From: a virus
Length of the DNA stretch: 63,211 nucleotides
Reading direction: 5' to 3' (one strand)
Virus record (IMG/VR): IMGVR_UViG_3300047554_000382
Coordinates: 1-63,211 of that record
The position numbers were made by a program, and so were the translations under genes. This document shows, in pieces, positions 44,637-54,016 of the stretch; within the stretch, counting starts at the first letter, position 1; each line of letters begins with the position of its first letter. Under the pieces are notes generated by a model that saw nothing but the letters and a program-made list of their open reading frames with translations, did no database searches and had not been told where the DNA came from.

Positions 44637-47600
44637 TAACTATTCCCCGAACTTGTTACATCTTGCTGGCTTATAACTGTGATTTCTGCTTCGATCGCAC
44701 CGGCACTTTTAATTTTGCTAGCAGTGATAGCAGAAATTATTTCAACGTCATCGATGCTTGCACCGTTGATAAAAATTTGATCTTTTTCAGCTCTAATTTC
44801 ATACAGACTACCGAATGTTAAATTATTTTGTTTAGGAACTATGATAAAGTTAACGATGTTCGGTGCTAGTCTATTCATAACATACGTAGATAGCTCACTA
44901 AAATAAAAGCTATCACCAAAGTCCCAATTTTCTAAACTAAAAAATTCATTGATTGCTGAAAGAACTCTAGACTTTACATCGTTATCACTGATTACAACTT
45001 CATCATTTTTAATAACTTTAAACGTGGCCTGTACATCTGAACTTGCTTTTTCTCCGAACAGCACTTTATATTTTACTGGATGATATATGATCTCATCGCT
45101 GATAGATTTAATCTTATTAAGCTGACCCGACATAAGATTATACAAATAATCAGTGCTTGGAGGCAGTGGCTCAGTCGCTAACGATCCTTTGATCCATTGT
45201 CTAAAAGTTCTATCGTATTGCTTAGTCAATAAAAATACATCGATTAAATTTGTAAGACCTGGGTCAATTCTTGATTCGTAATCAGCGTTATGTATGTACT
45301 GAAATTTTAAATTTTGTCTACCAACATATACTTTATAATCTAACGAAACAGTTAGTTCAGCAGTAGTTGTGTTCAACTGTTTAACAGTATCTGTATCGAC
45401 AAAATAAAAATATTGTCCGTTAGTATATAAAGATAGTGCCGATAAATCGCTTTCAGAATTTAATATTAAAACAGTTTGTGCTGAGTTACTAACCCATCGA
45501 TAATCTTCTTGTCCTGTCTGTACTTCATATCTTTCAAGTATCACATACTTGTTAAGTGGATCAGTAATAGGGTCAACAATGTCTTCAAATAAATTTGGAT
45601 CATCGACTATGCTGTCGTCATCTGTGTCGCTAAATGTAATTTGAATTTTCTTAGTATCTACATAGCCGTCAAGGCCTTTAAATTCTTCAGTAATTTCCCA
45701 ATCACGATCAAAGGTAAAGGGGCTTGTAGAATCAGGCTGTGTATTAATATTTAAAATTTTAATTTTGTCTTTTACCACAGTGTTAGTTCTTGTATCATAG
45801 ATTTTATCACTAGCATCATAGAAGAATCTAATCTGTGCATCACTTTCAAAAATATATCTTAATCGTCTTGATTTAACAGTATAAAACTCAGTATCAGTTG
45901 TAAACAAAACTAACCAGCTTGAATCAAGCTGTTGATTAGAGTTGTCGCCCTGTTTACCTAAACTAAAATTATTTGAAGTGTTTAGATTCACTTCAAATAT
46001 AATTTTCCATGTTTTAGTTTCAATGTCGTAGCGTAGACCAAATGGCTTATTTGCAAAAATTAAATCAACCATTGTTGCTATGGTATTTGATTCAATAGTT
46101 GTTCTCCAGACCGGGATAATTTGAGACAGTAGTGCAGAACTAGGAATAATATCATTAAGTACAACCGGTCCTGATCCGTCACTTAGAATACCTGTACCGC
46201 TGTTTGTTCCGTCGCCGGCTACTGACACAACCTTACACCATAGTGTTTTTGTAGAATGCTTTTCAGTTGGTGTTCCTGTGACTAACTGATTATTGTTTCT
46301 CTTATCAAAATATTTTCCTTCTGGTGCAACAAATTTTAATAAGGCACCGGCGGTAATAAATCGAAGATTTGTTCCAGTGTTAGACCCAGTTTTATAAGGC
46401 GTGGCATCTAAAGTATCACCAATATATCCAGTCGACATATTTGTCTCGGATGTCCTTGCATACCAACTTACATTTAAAGAATCTGTTGCAATTTTAAAGA
46501 ATTTTGAATAATAAAAATCTCTAAGACTATTTGATTCTAACACCTCTGATAACTGATTATAGATCACTGCTTCAATATCAGATCTAGATAGGTACTGAAA
46601 TCTAAAACTGTCAAAAAATTCTTCTCTGTAAAGGGCACCGTCATCACCAAATAAGTTTGTCTTTGAATATTTGCCTGTTGGATCGACTAGATCGAAATAT
46701 CTACTAATTCCACTTGAAGATCTATTAATCGCTTTTACCTTAACTATTTCTTGATTTACTGCTAGCGGACTAATATTATAATCCTCTCCAGTAATCATTC
46801 TATTTTGTGTGTAATAGGTTGCAGGAGCATTTGCCTTAATGCTAGTATTACTTTCTGTTTCGCTGGCATTTGCTACAGAACTCTGCAGAGCTAGAGAAAC
46901 AGTAAGTGTTTGTGCTTGACCTGTATTAGAAACATACGGTATCTCTAACGAAACGTTTCTAATATCTCTAGGATTAATCACATAAGAGATACCATTACTG
47001 GTTCTATAATAAACTCTAAACGAACCTTTTGGTAAATTTCCAAATGTGCCGTCACTGAAGATAAGGCTTATTCTATCACCGGCTCTGGTAATCACTCCGT
47101 AGATATTTCTAATGGTTTTCTTAAGGCTGTTATAGATAACATTGTTACCTTCCAATGCAGGCACTTTATCCCAATATTCAGTTTCTAATCCGTTTTGATC
47201 TAAACGATACAACCATACGTCGTCGTTGTTAATATTAATTGCATCAATGTCTATTGATTCATTAGTAGCTGGTTGGTCAATAGTGAACACGCCTTGGTTT
47301 AAAAGGCCTTGTCTAAAGTGAAGGAAGAATCCTGTATTGCTAGAACCGTTGCCTTTACCGTCGTTTCTATATAAGAATGCCAAACGGTTACCGACCAATG
47401 GAGGTTCTTCTACTATTGTTCCATCGCTCAATCCAGTCGAAACAACCTCAAAGGTCATATTTCGTCCGTCAACTGTCTTGCTAAATCCATATACTGGAAC
47501 GTCAGTGTTGTTTGACTGAAAACGATATTGTTCGGTAGGAATTCCATAGACGGTATCTTTGTCGTCTGGATTTCCAAATTGTCTGCTTGACGGTAGGGCC

Positions 47601-48085
47601 GCATTGACAACTTTAATAAATTGATCGTACCAGTTTGAATTAGCAGGATCGTTCCACCCTACTACTTGCCCTGATAGATTTCTGCCGTTAGAGTCATAGA
47701 CATTTTCTGTAGTGGATACTGTGGTAAATTTTAAAAGTCCCGATCCTGCTATGTTTCGTTTAGCGTTGTAACTTAGAAGTCTTGCAAGACGAAGAATGCT
47801 TTCTCGTCTTTCTGATAATTCTAAAAAGTTATCTCTAGCATTTAGGTCAGTTCTAAAAGCTAGACTCTGTCCAAGGAAGGCAATTAAATCAATTAAGGCT
47901 AGATATTCAGAGCTCTCAATGTAATCATTAAAGTCTTCTGGGTAATTTTCTCTAATATATTGGATCATTACCCTACGTAAATTTTCAAAGTCGTAGCTTT
48001 GGAAATCCGCATTTCTGAAACTTTGATATATGCGTTTCCAATCTTCTGCTACGAGTAATCTATTTTGTCTATCAGTTGCTGACAT
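44636..48085 (-). CDS. 6: Baseplate wedge subunit gp6-like
   Basis: A 1,149-residue protein. The N-terminal region, VMIQYIRENYPEDFNDYIES, followed by YLALIDLIAFLGQSLAFRTD and ILRLARLLSY, is the diagnostic start of T4-like gp6, the wedge protein that forms the inner ring around the hub. A gp6/J-type central domain follows with VIRNVSLEIPYVSNTG-like strands. Length is longer than T4 gp6 (660 aa), as in cyanophage gp6. A late-type GCTAAATACC element lies at 48114-48105, and GGGAAGAG provides a ribosome-binding site. Confidence 0.85.
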   Translation of the reverse strand: MSATDRQNRLLVAEDWKRIYQSFRNADFQSYDFENLRRVMIQYIRENYPEDFNDYIESSEYLALIDLIAFLGQSLAFRTDLNARDNFLELSERRESILRLARLLSYNAKRNIAGSGLLKFTTVSTTENVYDSNGRNLSGQVVGWNDPANSNWYDQFIKVVNAALPSSRQFGNPDDKDTVYGIPTEQYRFQSNNTDVPVYGFSKTVDGRNMTFEVVSTGLSDGTIVEEPPLVGNRLAFLYRNDGKGNGSSNTGFFLHFRQGLLNQGVFTIDQPATNESIDIDAININNDDVWLYRLDQNGLETEYWDKVPALEGNNVIYNSLKKTIRNIYGVITRAGDRISLIFSDGTFGNLPKGSFRVYYRTSNGISYVINPRDIRNVSLEIPYVSNTGQAQTLTVSLALQSSVANASETESNTSIKANAPATYYTQNRMITGEDYNISPLAVNQEIVKVKAINRSSSGISRYFDLVDPTGKYSKTNLFGDDGALYREEFFDSFRFQYLSRSDIEAVIYNQLSEVLESNSLRDFYYSKFFKIATDSLNVSWYARTSETNMSTGYIGDTLDATPYKTGSNTGTNLRFITAGALLKFVAPEGKYFDKRNNNQLVTGTPTEKHSTKTLWCKVVSVAGDGTNSGTGILSDGSGPVVLNDIIPSSALLSQIIPVWRTTIESNTIATMVDLIFANKPFGLRYDIETKTWKIIFEVNLNTSNNFSLGKQGDNSNQQLDSSWLVLFTTDTEFYTVKSRRLRYIFESDAQIRFFYDASDKIYDTRTNTVVKDKIKILNINTQPDSTSPFTFDRDWEITEEFKGLDGYVDTKKIQITFSDTDDDSIVDDPNLFEDIVDPITDPLNKYVILERYEVQTGQEDYRWVSNSAQTVLILNSESDLSALSLYTNGQYFYFVDTDTVKQLNTTTAELTVSLDYKVYVGRQNLKFQYIHNADYESRIDPGLTNLIDVFLLTKQYDRTFRQWIKGSLATEPLPPSTDYLYNLMSGQLNKIKSISDEIIYHPVKYKVLFGEKASSDVQATFKVIKNDEVVISDNDVKSRVLSAINEFFSLENWDFGDSFYFSELSTYVMNRLAPNIVNFIIVPKQNNLTFGSLYEIRAEKDQIFINGASIDDVEIISAITASKIKSAGAIEAEITVISQQDVTSSGNS

Positions 48086-48104
48086 ACGCTCTTCCCGTTT
48101 ATAT

Positions 48105-48114
48105 GGTATTTAGC
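48105..48114 (-). promoter_or_regulatory. Late-type promoter element before gene 6
   Basis: GCTAAATACC on the minus strand (48114-48105), 20 bases before the gene 6 start, in the gap between genes 25 and 6. Confidence 0.65.
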
Positions 48115-48134
48115 GTAATTTATTATGTGCGTAC

Positions 48135-48578
48135 TTAATTTAATAAGCCGTTAGCTTGATCGAATTTAAATTGCAGTGCTTCTTGTATGTTGTAGGGCAA
48201 GTAAGTTAACACACATTCTACTTGGATTCCGCTTTCGTAGGTTGTTATAATAATCTGATCAACTTTAACCCTAGGGTCGTAATTGATGATCGTTTCTACG
48301 TTCTGTTTAACAAGATTTTTAAGTTCTTCGGTTAGTGGTTCAAACAAAATATCCCAGATTATTGTACCAAATGTGGGATTTTCTAGTCGCTCGCCTTGTC
48401 TAATGTGAAAGTGATTAATAATGTCCTGCTTAATTAATGCAAGATCATACAAAGAAAAACTTTCCGAATCAGCAGAAACTGTGCTAAAACCTTTATATGT
48501 TTTAGTCCCGGGCATAGTTTGAGCCTGAGAAGGACCCTTCACAGTAATTTTATCGTATAGTTTTGAATTAGCTGACAT
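48135..48578 (-). CDS. 25: Baseplate wedge protein gp25-like
   Basis: A 147-residue member of the GPW/gp25 family, which nucleates sheath assembly on the baseplate wedge. The diagnostic region is ALIKQDIINHFHIRQGERLE followed by NPTFGTIIWDILFEPLTEE, then IINYDPRVKVDQI. Length and gene neighbourhood (gp5 upstream, gp6 downstream) agree. A weak AGTAAATAC element (48593-48585) sits only about 7 bases from the start codon, so its role as a promoter for this gene is doubtful. Confidence 0.88.
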   Translation of the reverse strand: MSANSKLYDKITVKGPSQAQTMPGTKTYKGFSTVSADSESFSLYDLALIKQDIINHFHIRQGERLENPTFGTIIWDILFEPLTEELKNLVKQNVETIINYDPRVKVDQIIITTYESGIQVECVLTYLPYNIQEALQFKFDQANGLLN

Positions 48579-48588
48579 AGTATAGTAT

Positions 48589-50208
48589 TTACTCTTGCTG
48601 TTCTTCCTCTTCTGGGCCCTTTAATTTTTCGAAGGTATCAGTGTTAGTAGTATAGAACGCCCAGTAATCAGGTACTGCTATTGCTTCCGACGTTTCTCTA
48701 TCTGTTTTTTCTGGTTTTACTGCCAACGGATCTAGGTTTTCATGGTGTGGCCAAGGTTCGTGAGTTGGCATGCGTTTTACTATTGTTTTAATAGGTTCTT
48801 CTGCAATTATATAAGAAAGTGTTTCTGATTCTGCATCTTCTACAATATCTTCAAGATCGTGTGTGGATAAGAAAACAGCAGGCGTTGCAGTGGCTGCGGC
48901 AGGCCCATTCATGTCAATCCTAGAAGCTGTTTCAACATGATTACCACCACTCTTAATGTTAGTGTCGCCGCCGGCAGTTAGGTTATTATCACCTCCAGTT
49001 GCAACATCAAGGTCTCCGACTGTGGTTATTTTTCCGTCGCCTTTAACTACTAGATTATAATCTGCGCCAACGTCAGTTTGAAATCTTTCTGCTGATTTTA
49101 AGTTGATATTTCTGCCGGCTTCAAAATTAATATCTCTATCAGCATAAAAATTAAAATCTTGTTTAGTTCTTATGCTTATACTATCTTCGGCATAGATATC
49201 AATTTTTCCATCGCTGGATAATTCAATCCAAGACGTTCCTCGGCTGTTTCCAATATAGATCAAATCTTCGCTGTTATGTAACAGTATTTGATGGCCAGTC
49301 CTTGTTCTTAAACGAATCAATTCGTTATGTGGAATAGTAACATCGCCGTCATCTTGATCTTGCTCAACTGCCGCATAATCTGGCGGGCCTTCAGTAGCGG
49401 GTGTTTTTCTTAAGAATTTGTCATCACCGTCATCCATGACGAAACTAGATCCACCTAGTCTACTTACAAAAGCATTAGCAATTTTATGTTCTGATTTACC
49501 GATCTTACCTTTTTTAGATTCAGGTTGTTTATCTACCGGTCCGGGAGTACTAATTCCAAATACTGCACTAGGAACTTCTCGCCTTGCGCTTGAGCTAGTA
49601 ATCCCTCTAATATCATCTTCTAATAATCCTTGCTGATCTAGGACTTTAGTGAACGGATGTTCTGGCTTAGGCAGCTTGGTAGGATCAAGAGCAACGTCTT
49701 GTATAACTTTATTATATTCCCCTACAGGAATACGTTCTTTTAAAGATTCTTTTGTATCTTCAACTACAAATTTTGTTGCCGCATACCCGGGCATCATAAA
49801 ATTCATATTTGTGTCAGGAACGCAGCCTATCCAGTATCCTTTCTTAGGATCACCGTCGACAAATAAACAAAGAACAATAGTTCCTACATCAGGTGGTACC
49901 ATCCACATGCCGTATGATTTTTGTGTATTATTATAATCGTCAGTTTCTGAGCCGACATAGTCAACACTGGTTACACCGTAGAATGGACTAAGGTATTTTA
50001 CAACACGTAACTGCCCTTCTTTGTCTTCGTCATTACCTACTTCACGTAGTAGTTGAACTTCTAAAGAACCCATGTATGTAGGGTCGAGGTGGCTTACTAC
50101 TTTTGCTAGGAATGGACCAGGGCGGCTATCGCCCGCGGCATCTGCTGATAATCTTTGTTCTACTGGCATATTATATGTCCGACCAATATGTATCGCCGGT
50201 TTCGTCAT
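48589..50208 (-). CDS. 5: Baseplate hub/spike protein gp5-like, without lysozyme domain
   Basis: A 539-residue central spike protein. The N-terminal part has an OB-fold (GPFLAKVVSHLDPTYMGSLE, YGMWMVPPDVGTIVLCLFVD, YWIGCVP) like T4 gp5. The C-terminal part is a beta-helix with short repeats (SIRTKQDFNFYADRDINFEA, GGDNNLTAGGDTNIKSGG) that builds the needle. T4 gp5 has a lysozyme domain between these parts (about residues 174-342); here that stretch is a Pro/Lys-rich linker with no visible lysozyme motif, so the hub has no built-in cell-wall hydrolase. The tail ends with an acidic, Glu-rich stretch. It overlaps the upstream gene by 38 bases. Confidence 0.82.
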   Translation of the reverse strand: MTKPAIHIGRTYNMPVEQRLSADAAGDSRPGPFLAKVVSHLDPTYMGSLEVQLLREVGNDEDKEGQLRVVKYLSPFYGVTSVDYVGSETDDYNNTQKSYGMWMVPPDVGTIVLCLFVDGDPKKGYWIGCVPDTNMNFMMPGYAATKFVVEDTKESLKERIPVGEYNKVIQDVALDPTKLPKPEHPFTKVLDQQGLLEDDIRGITSSSARREVPSAVFGISTPGPVDKQPESKKGKIGKSEHKIANAFVSRLGGSSFVMDDGDDKFLRKTPATEGPPDYAAVEQDQDDGDVTIPHNELIRLRTRTGHQILLHNSEDLIYIGNSRGTSWIELSSDGKIDIYAEDSISIRTKQDFNFYADRDINFEAGRNINLKSAERFQTDVGADYNLVVKGDGKITTVGDLDVATGGDNNLTAGGDTNIKSGGNHVETASRIDMNGPAAATATPAVFLSTHDLEDIVEDAESETLSYIIAEEPIKTIVKRMPTHEPWPHHENLDPLAVKPEKTDRETSEAIAVPDYWAFYTTNTDTFEKLKGPEEEEQQE

Positions 50209-52576
50209 TGATCTTCCAACCTGGCATTAGATTACCTTCATCGTCGTAGGCTACACCGAATCCTGCTGGTGCTTCAACCGGCGCGGCAAATGTTGGCTGT
50301 GCTTCGGCGTCTGGATTATCCTGTCCCGGTATTCTAACTAGACTTAGCGTCTGTTTGAATGTTCCCTTATTGAAAATGCTTTCGATTTGAAGGACTCTAA
50401 ATAGACCGCTGAATTGCTGTACAGGTCGTGTGTCTCCAAAATTATAAAATCCAGTTTGTTGATTAATATCTATTGGTGTTCTAAAATTAACCGTGATATA
50501 AACTTCCCCGCTTTGATAATCAACTTCTCCGTCTGAAGTCATATTTTGAAAGTTAGTTGCAGTTGCAGAATAATTGCCCATACCGCTTGTAGCAATATAA
50601 TACGGGTCGCCAAGGATCGTTAAATTTAAATTAATCATGTCAACGCCGTTGGTTGCAAGATCGTGGAACTGTCTGGCTGCAATAGAGGCTGCATCGTCAT
50701 AGCCGCCGCCACCAAGACTATAGTTGCTAGATTCTATTTTATCTTTTCTAACCACTGACGGTGTTTGTTGAGTGTCTGGAGATTGTCCTTCAGGAGGTTC
50801 TTGATTAGCAGTTTCTCCTGAGGTTGCGGCAGCGCCAGTTTTTTTCTCAAGCTCTTTACCTTCGTTATTATCTCCGCTGTCAGCATGTAACGCTCTATAG
50901 AAACCCGCTTTAAATTCAATAGAAAAGTCAAGAATGTCTAAATTTTTTCCTGTATAGATATAATTGTATTCTTTTAAACTTTGTTTTTTAGCATTTTCTA
51001 AACCGGGTTTTGGTGCGTTAGGAGGTAAAAATATTGATGCATCAACTAGATAAGGTACTACCCTATACACAACAATTTTAGGTTTAAGACCGGTCTTTTT
51101 AAGATTTTCTTCAGTTGGAGTGTTGAACACCTGTGTTTCTACTCTCCACCAAACTACTTGTCCTTCTGGCGTTAACTGTGCTTCTTTAAGTGCATTTCTT
51201 CCATAGTCACTCATTAGAATGACCTGATTAATAACGTTAACTACGCTGACGCCTTGGTTAAATTTAAAATCGCTCTTGCTAGGATCGATAGTGATATTTC
51301 CACGTTTGTATGTTCCAGTTTTTTCATCGTAAGAAACATTATCCTTAGCGAACGGAGTGTCGCCTTTCCTGTACAAGTTGAAGCCCATGCTAGCAAGACC
51401 AATCGGGTTAACCTGAGATGCATCTGTTCCTTGTACTAATGTCGAATTTTTTCCGCGGCCTACTCCTAATTTTTGGTATACAGATGATGATTCTGCATCC
51501 CCTGGATTTACCGTAGCAGATTTGTCGTCTGATTCGCTTTCTGTATTTGTAGCAGGAGATGCACTGGACGCTAGATCAGTTGGAAATAGGATAATAATTT
51601 GATCAGCTACGTTAACATCTTTGCGTTTTACTTCTTGTTGTAATTTGTCGTTTAAAACTTTCTGAAGGCTCTTTTCTCCAGTTTGTAGCATATCTTGTAC
51701 ACTTGAGCCTGAAATGTTTACATCTGTTTTAAGCTGGGAGTATGATGTTGAAAATCCTTGCTCATTCCATGGATATGCTTCAACATCGTATTCACATCCT
51801 TTGCCAGTAACACGCATTCCGATCTCTCTTAATTTCAAAGGAATGTGCTTTGTAGTTTTATCTATCTGTACATTTTGCAATGCGGCGTCAACATGACCTT
51901 TAAATTCTATGGTTAGTAAAAGTGGTATGTCTAGATAATTTTGATGTCCTGCTACCAAGGCAGCGGTCTGCACTGATTGGAAGAACAATCCCATACTATA
52001 AGGTTCGGTTATTTTAAAAGATACACCTGTTGCGTTAGTGTTACCTGTAGATTTTTCTAATCCAACGCTTGAACTAATCTTAACGTTATCTAAGAAAAAG
52101 TCATACTTGCCATAGGCAGTAGGAACAAGGTCGCTAGTTGGTGCGCCGCCGGCCGATCTTAAAATTAACGGACCGTATTGACCTTGTTTATATGTTTCAT
52201 CTGGAAAATTTAAACTAACATCATCTAATACACTCAGGGTAAAGACATAGTTGTATGTAGAATAATTGTGTAAAATATTTGGAAATGGAGGTTCACCAGG
52301 AACGCTTACCTTGTTTTTAAAAGCATCTAAGGCTTTTAATAAATCTAAATCTTTTAATGCACTCAGAGCTTGTTGTGCCCCTGACAACACACCGGCTGGT
52401 GCGCCGGGAACTAGAGATCCAACGTTAGTCAATCCGCTGGCCGCGCTTTTTAAAACCGAATCTGCGCTACTGGCTAATGAGCTGATTCCTGACGCCGCTC
52501 CGATATCGGAAACAACTTTCCTAACCTGCGTAGTGGCGGTTGTGGCAGCAGAACTTATCTCGTCAAAAAACCCCAT
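50171..52576 (-). CDS. Baseplate hub-like structural protein (801 aa)
   Basis: Not firmly identified. The first 75 residues are Ala/Ser-rich (for example ASSADSVLKSAASGLTNVG). A central region has LLLTIEFKGHVDAALQNVQI, and an extended low-complexity loop comes at about 335-380. The C-terminal third has DMINLNLTILGDPYYIATSG and FSGLFRVLQIESIFNKGTFK, a fold pattern seen in tail hub proteins. Located between gp53 and gp5, it is the best candidate for the gp27-type hub partner of gp5, but that is inferred from position. Confidence 0.5.
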   Translation of the reverse strand: MGFFDEISSAATTATTQVRKVVSDIGAASGISSLASSADSVLKSAASGLTNVGSLVPGAPAGVLSGAQQALSALKDLDLLKALDAFKNKVSVPGEPPFPNILHNYSTYNYVFTLSVLDDVSLNFPDETYKQGQYGPLILRSAGGAPTSDLVPTAYGKYDFFLDNVKISSSVGLEKSTGNTNATGVSFKITEPYSMGLFFQSVQTAALVAGHQNYLDIPLLLTIEFKGHVDAALQNVQIDKTTKHIPLKLREIGMRVTGKGCEYDVEAYPWNEQGFSTSYSQLKTDVNISGSSVQDMLQTGEKSLQKVLNDKLQQEVKRKDVNVADQIIILFPTDLASSASPATNTESESDDKSATVNPGDAESSSVYQKLGVGRGKNSTLVQGTDASQVNPIGLASMGFNLYRKGDTPFAKDNVSYDEKTGTYKRGNITIDPSKSDFKFNQGVSVVNVINQVILMSDYGRNALKEAQLTPEGQVVWWRVETQVFNTPTEENLKKTGLKPKIVVYRVVPYLVDASIFLPPNAPKPGLENAKKQSLKEYNYIYTGKNLDILDFSIEFKAGFYRALHADSGDNNEGKELEKKTGAAATSGETANQEPPEGQSPDTQQTPSVVRKDKIESSNYSLGGGGYDDAASIAARQFHDLATNGVDMINLNLTILGDPYYIATSGMGNYSATATNFQNMTSDGEVDYQSGEVYITVNFRTPIDINQQTGFYNFGDTRPVQQFSGLFRVLQIESIFNKGTFKQTLSLVRIPGQDNPDAEAQPTFAAPVEAPAGFGVAYDDEGNLMPGWKINDETGDTYWSDI

Positions 52577-52577
52577 T

Positions 52578-52877
52578 TTACAATCCTAACACTTTTTTAA
52601 GGCTATCGCCTTTAGGTATGTATATTTGCACACCTGGAACAAAATCATAAATTGGATCTTGTATAACATCTAGATTTCGCTGAGTGAATACCCACCAAAG
52701 TTTTGAATCTCCGTAAAGGTCAAATGCTAGCAGATCTGGTCTATAGGTATACTGCGATTCGATTGTATAAAGATAATCATCAGATTCGGCGCTGACAGGA
52801 CGGATCTTTAAAAACGATAGATAATCTTTTACTGTTTGTGTATTGGCCCAAGGACTAGAATTTTTATAGACTGCCAT
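52578..52877 (-). CDS. 53: Baseplate wedge protein gp53-like
   Basis: A 99-residue protein with the gp53 signature: TYRPDLLAFDLYGDSKLWWV followed by FTQRNLDVIQDPIYDFVPG and QIYIPKGDSL. In T4, gp53 joins neighbouring wedges around the hub. It is shorter than T4 gp53 (196 aa) and consists essentially of the core. One base of overlap with the upstream gene and one base separating it from the next support operon co-transcription. Confidence 0.85.
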   Translation of the reverse strand: MAVYKNSSPWANTQTVKDYLSFLKIRPVSAESDDYLYTIESQYTYRPDLLAFDLYGDSKLWWVFTQRNLDVIQDPIYDFVPGVQIYIPKGDSLKKVLGL

Positions 52878-53941
52878 TATAGATATCCTACATTGTTGTT
52901 AAGATAACCGCCTTGAACGAATGTCTGTAGATTAAAATTACGCACACTTTCTCTACTGTAGACAGGCTGTACTGTTACTGATATCGTGCTCTTAGTTGGT
53001 ACATGGCTTGGTCCAGAAGTTACTGAACCAAAAATTCCTGATGTTCCTCCACCTAATAATGATGACACACCATTAATAACGCCCGATGCCGCAGAGATAG
53101 CCCCAAGTGTTTGTGCGGCTTTAGCTGATCCGATCGCTCCAGCGATTCCGGCCAATTGTCCAGCAGTAGAAGAAATCCCCGCCAGTGATATGCCGCCGCC
53201 AGTTCCGCCACCATATCCAGATAATGCTCCAGAACCTGCTGTGGTTGAAATATAATTTGCATCCTGGGGTAATTCAAGATCAAAGCTCTTTACTACTACA
53301 GGAATATTTTTAAACACATAATCACCGTAACCGTTCAATAAAACAATAGGAGGCGGGTTACCAGAAACTGCGTCGTCGCCAGTAAACATTTTAGTTATAG
53401 ATCTAAGATAATGAACTACACCTAACCAGTATTGTGCTTGAACTGCATCCTCTACGTGAAACGGACCGCTAATGGTTATCGAATCTACACGACTGTTCTG
53501 ATAGGCTAAAAATTGATAGTTTTGATGTGTAATTGGAATATCTTCATAACTAGCAGTACTGGCAATTCTCATCGAAGGAGTATAAGGGAAAACTAGTCCG
53601 CCAGCTTGTACCAATGGCTGAAGTACCGGGCTTGCTGAAAACGAAGAAATAGTAGGAATACTTAATCTAACTCTCCAATCATTGTTAGCATCAGCACCAA
53701 CAAACTGTGCTCCTGCACTGGCTATCTGGCTGGCTATGTTTCCGCCAGTGGGAAGGCTTGCGCTTCGTAATGCACTGATCAGTGCTCCAGGATTGGATAA
53801 ATTATTAAGTGCTCCAGCAACCCTACTTACTGTGCCGGCAACAGATCCAAAGGCACCTAAGGCCTGCCCGGCTGCAGAACCAACAGTTTTTGCGGCTGAA
53901 GCGATTGAACTTAATCCTGTACCAGCGTCAAATAATGCCAT
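52877..53941 (-). CDS. Baseplate tail-tube-associated protein (gp48/gp54-like)
   Basis: A 354-residue protein. The first 80 residues are Ala/Gly/Ser-rich (AAKTVGSAAGQALGAFGSVA). A folded domain follows: VFPYTPSMRIASTASYEDIP, FLAYQNSRVDSITISGPFHV, YWLGVVHYLRSITKMFTGDD, GDYVFKNIPVVVKSFDLELP. This is the layout of T4-like gp48/gp54 tube-initiating proteins, which sit on the hub and start tube polymerisation. A second Gly/Ala-rich stretch lies at about 235-310. It is the first gene of the long minus-strand structural operon and is preceded by late element CTAAATAAAC. Confidence 0.6.
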   Translation of the reverse strand: MALFDAGTGLSSIASAAKTVGSAAGQALGAFGSVAGTVSRVAGALNNLSNPGALISALRSASLPTGGNIASQIASAGAQFVGADANNDWRVRLSIPTISSFSASPVLQPLVQAGGLVFPYTPSMRIASTASYEDIPITHQNYQFLAYQNSRVDSITISGPFHVEDAVQAQYWLGVVHYLRSITKMFTGDDAVSGNPPPIVLLNGYGDYVFKNIPVVVKSFDLELPQDANYISTTAGSGALSGYGGGTGGGISLAGISSTAGQLAGIAGAIGSAKAAQTLGAISAASGVINGVSSLLGGGTSGIFGSVTSGPSHVPTKSTISVTVQPVYSRESVRNFNLQTFVQGGYLNNNVGYL

Positions 53942-53957
53942 ATGGACTCCTTAATAT

Positions 53958-53967
53958 GTTTATTTAG
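53958..53967 (-). promoter_or_regulatory. Late-type promoter element for the baseplate operon
   Basis: CTAAATAAAC on the minus strand (53967-53958), 17 bases before the first baseplate gene. The same ten bases occur at 4660-4669. It abuts, base to base, the -35 of the oppositely directed gene 55 promoter. Confidence 0.6.
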
Positions 53968-53996
53968 TTGACAAAATTAAGTGCATAGTTTATAAT
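53968..53996 (+). promoter_or_regulatory. Consensus early promoter for gene 55
   Basis: Perfect TTGACA (53968-53973) and perfect TATAAT (53991-53996) with a 17-base spacer, 21 bases before the gene 55 start. It gives early expression of the late sigma factor, as expected for the switch to late transcription. Confidence 0.9.
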
Positions 53997-54016
53997 TCTG
54001 AAAAGAGGTTTGACTA

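Noticed and set aside
48585-48593. AGTAAATAC as late promoter for gene 25
   Set aside because: Only about 7 bases before the start codon, too close to leave room for a ribosome-binding site in the transcript.
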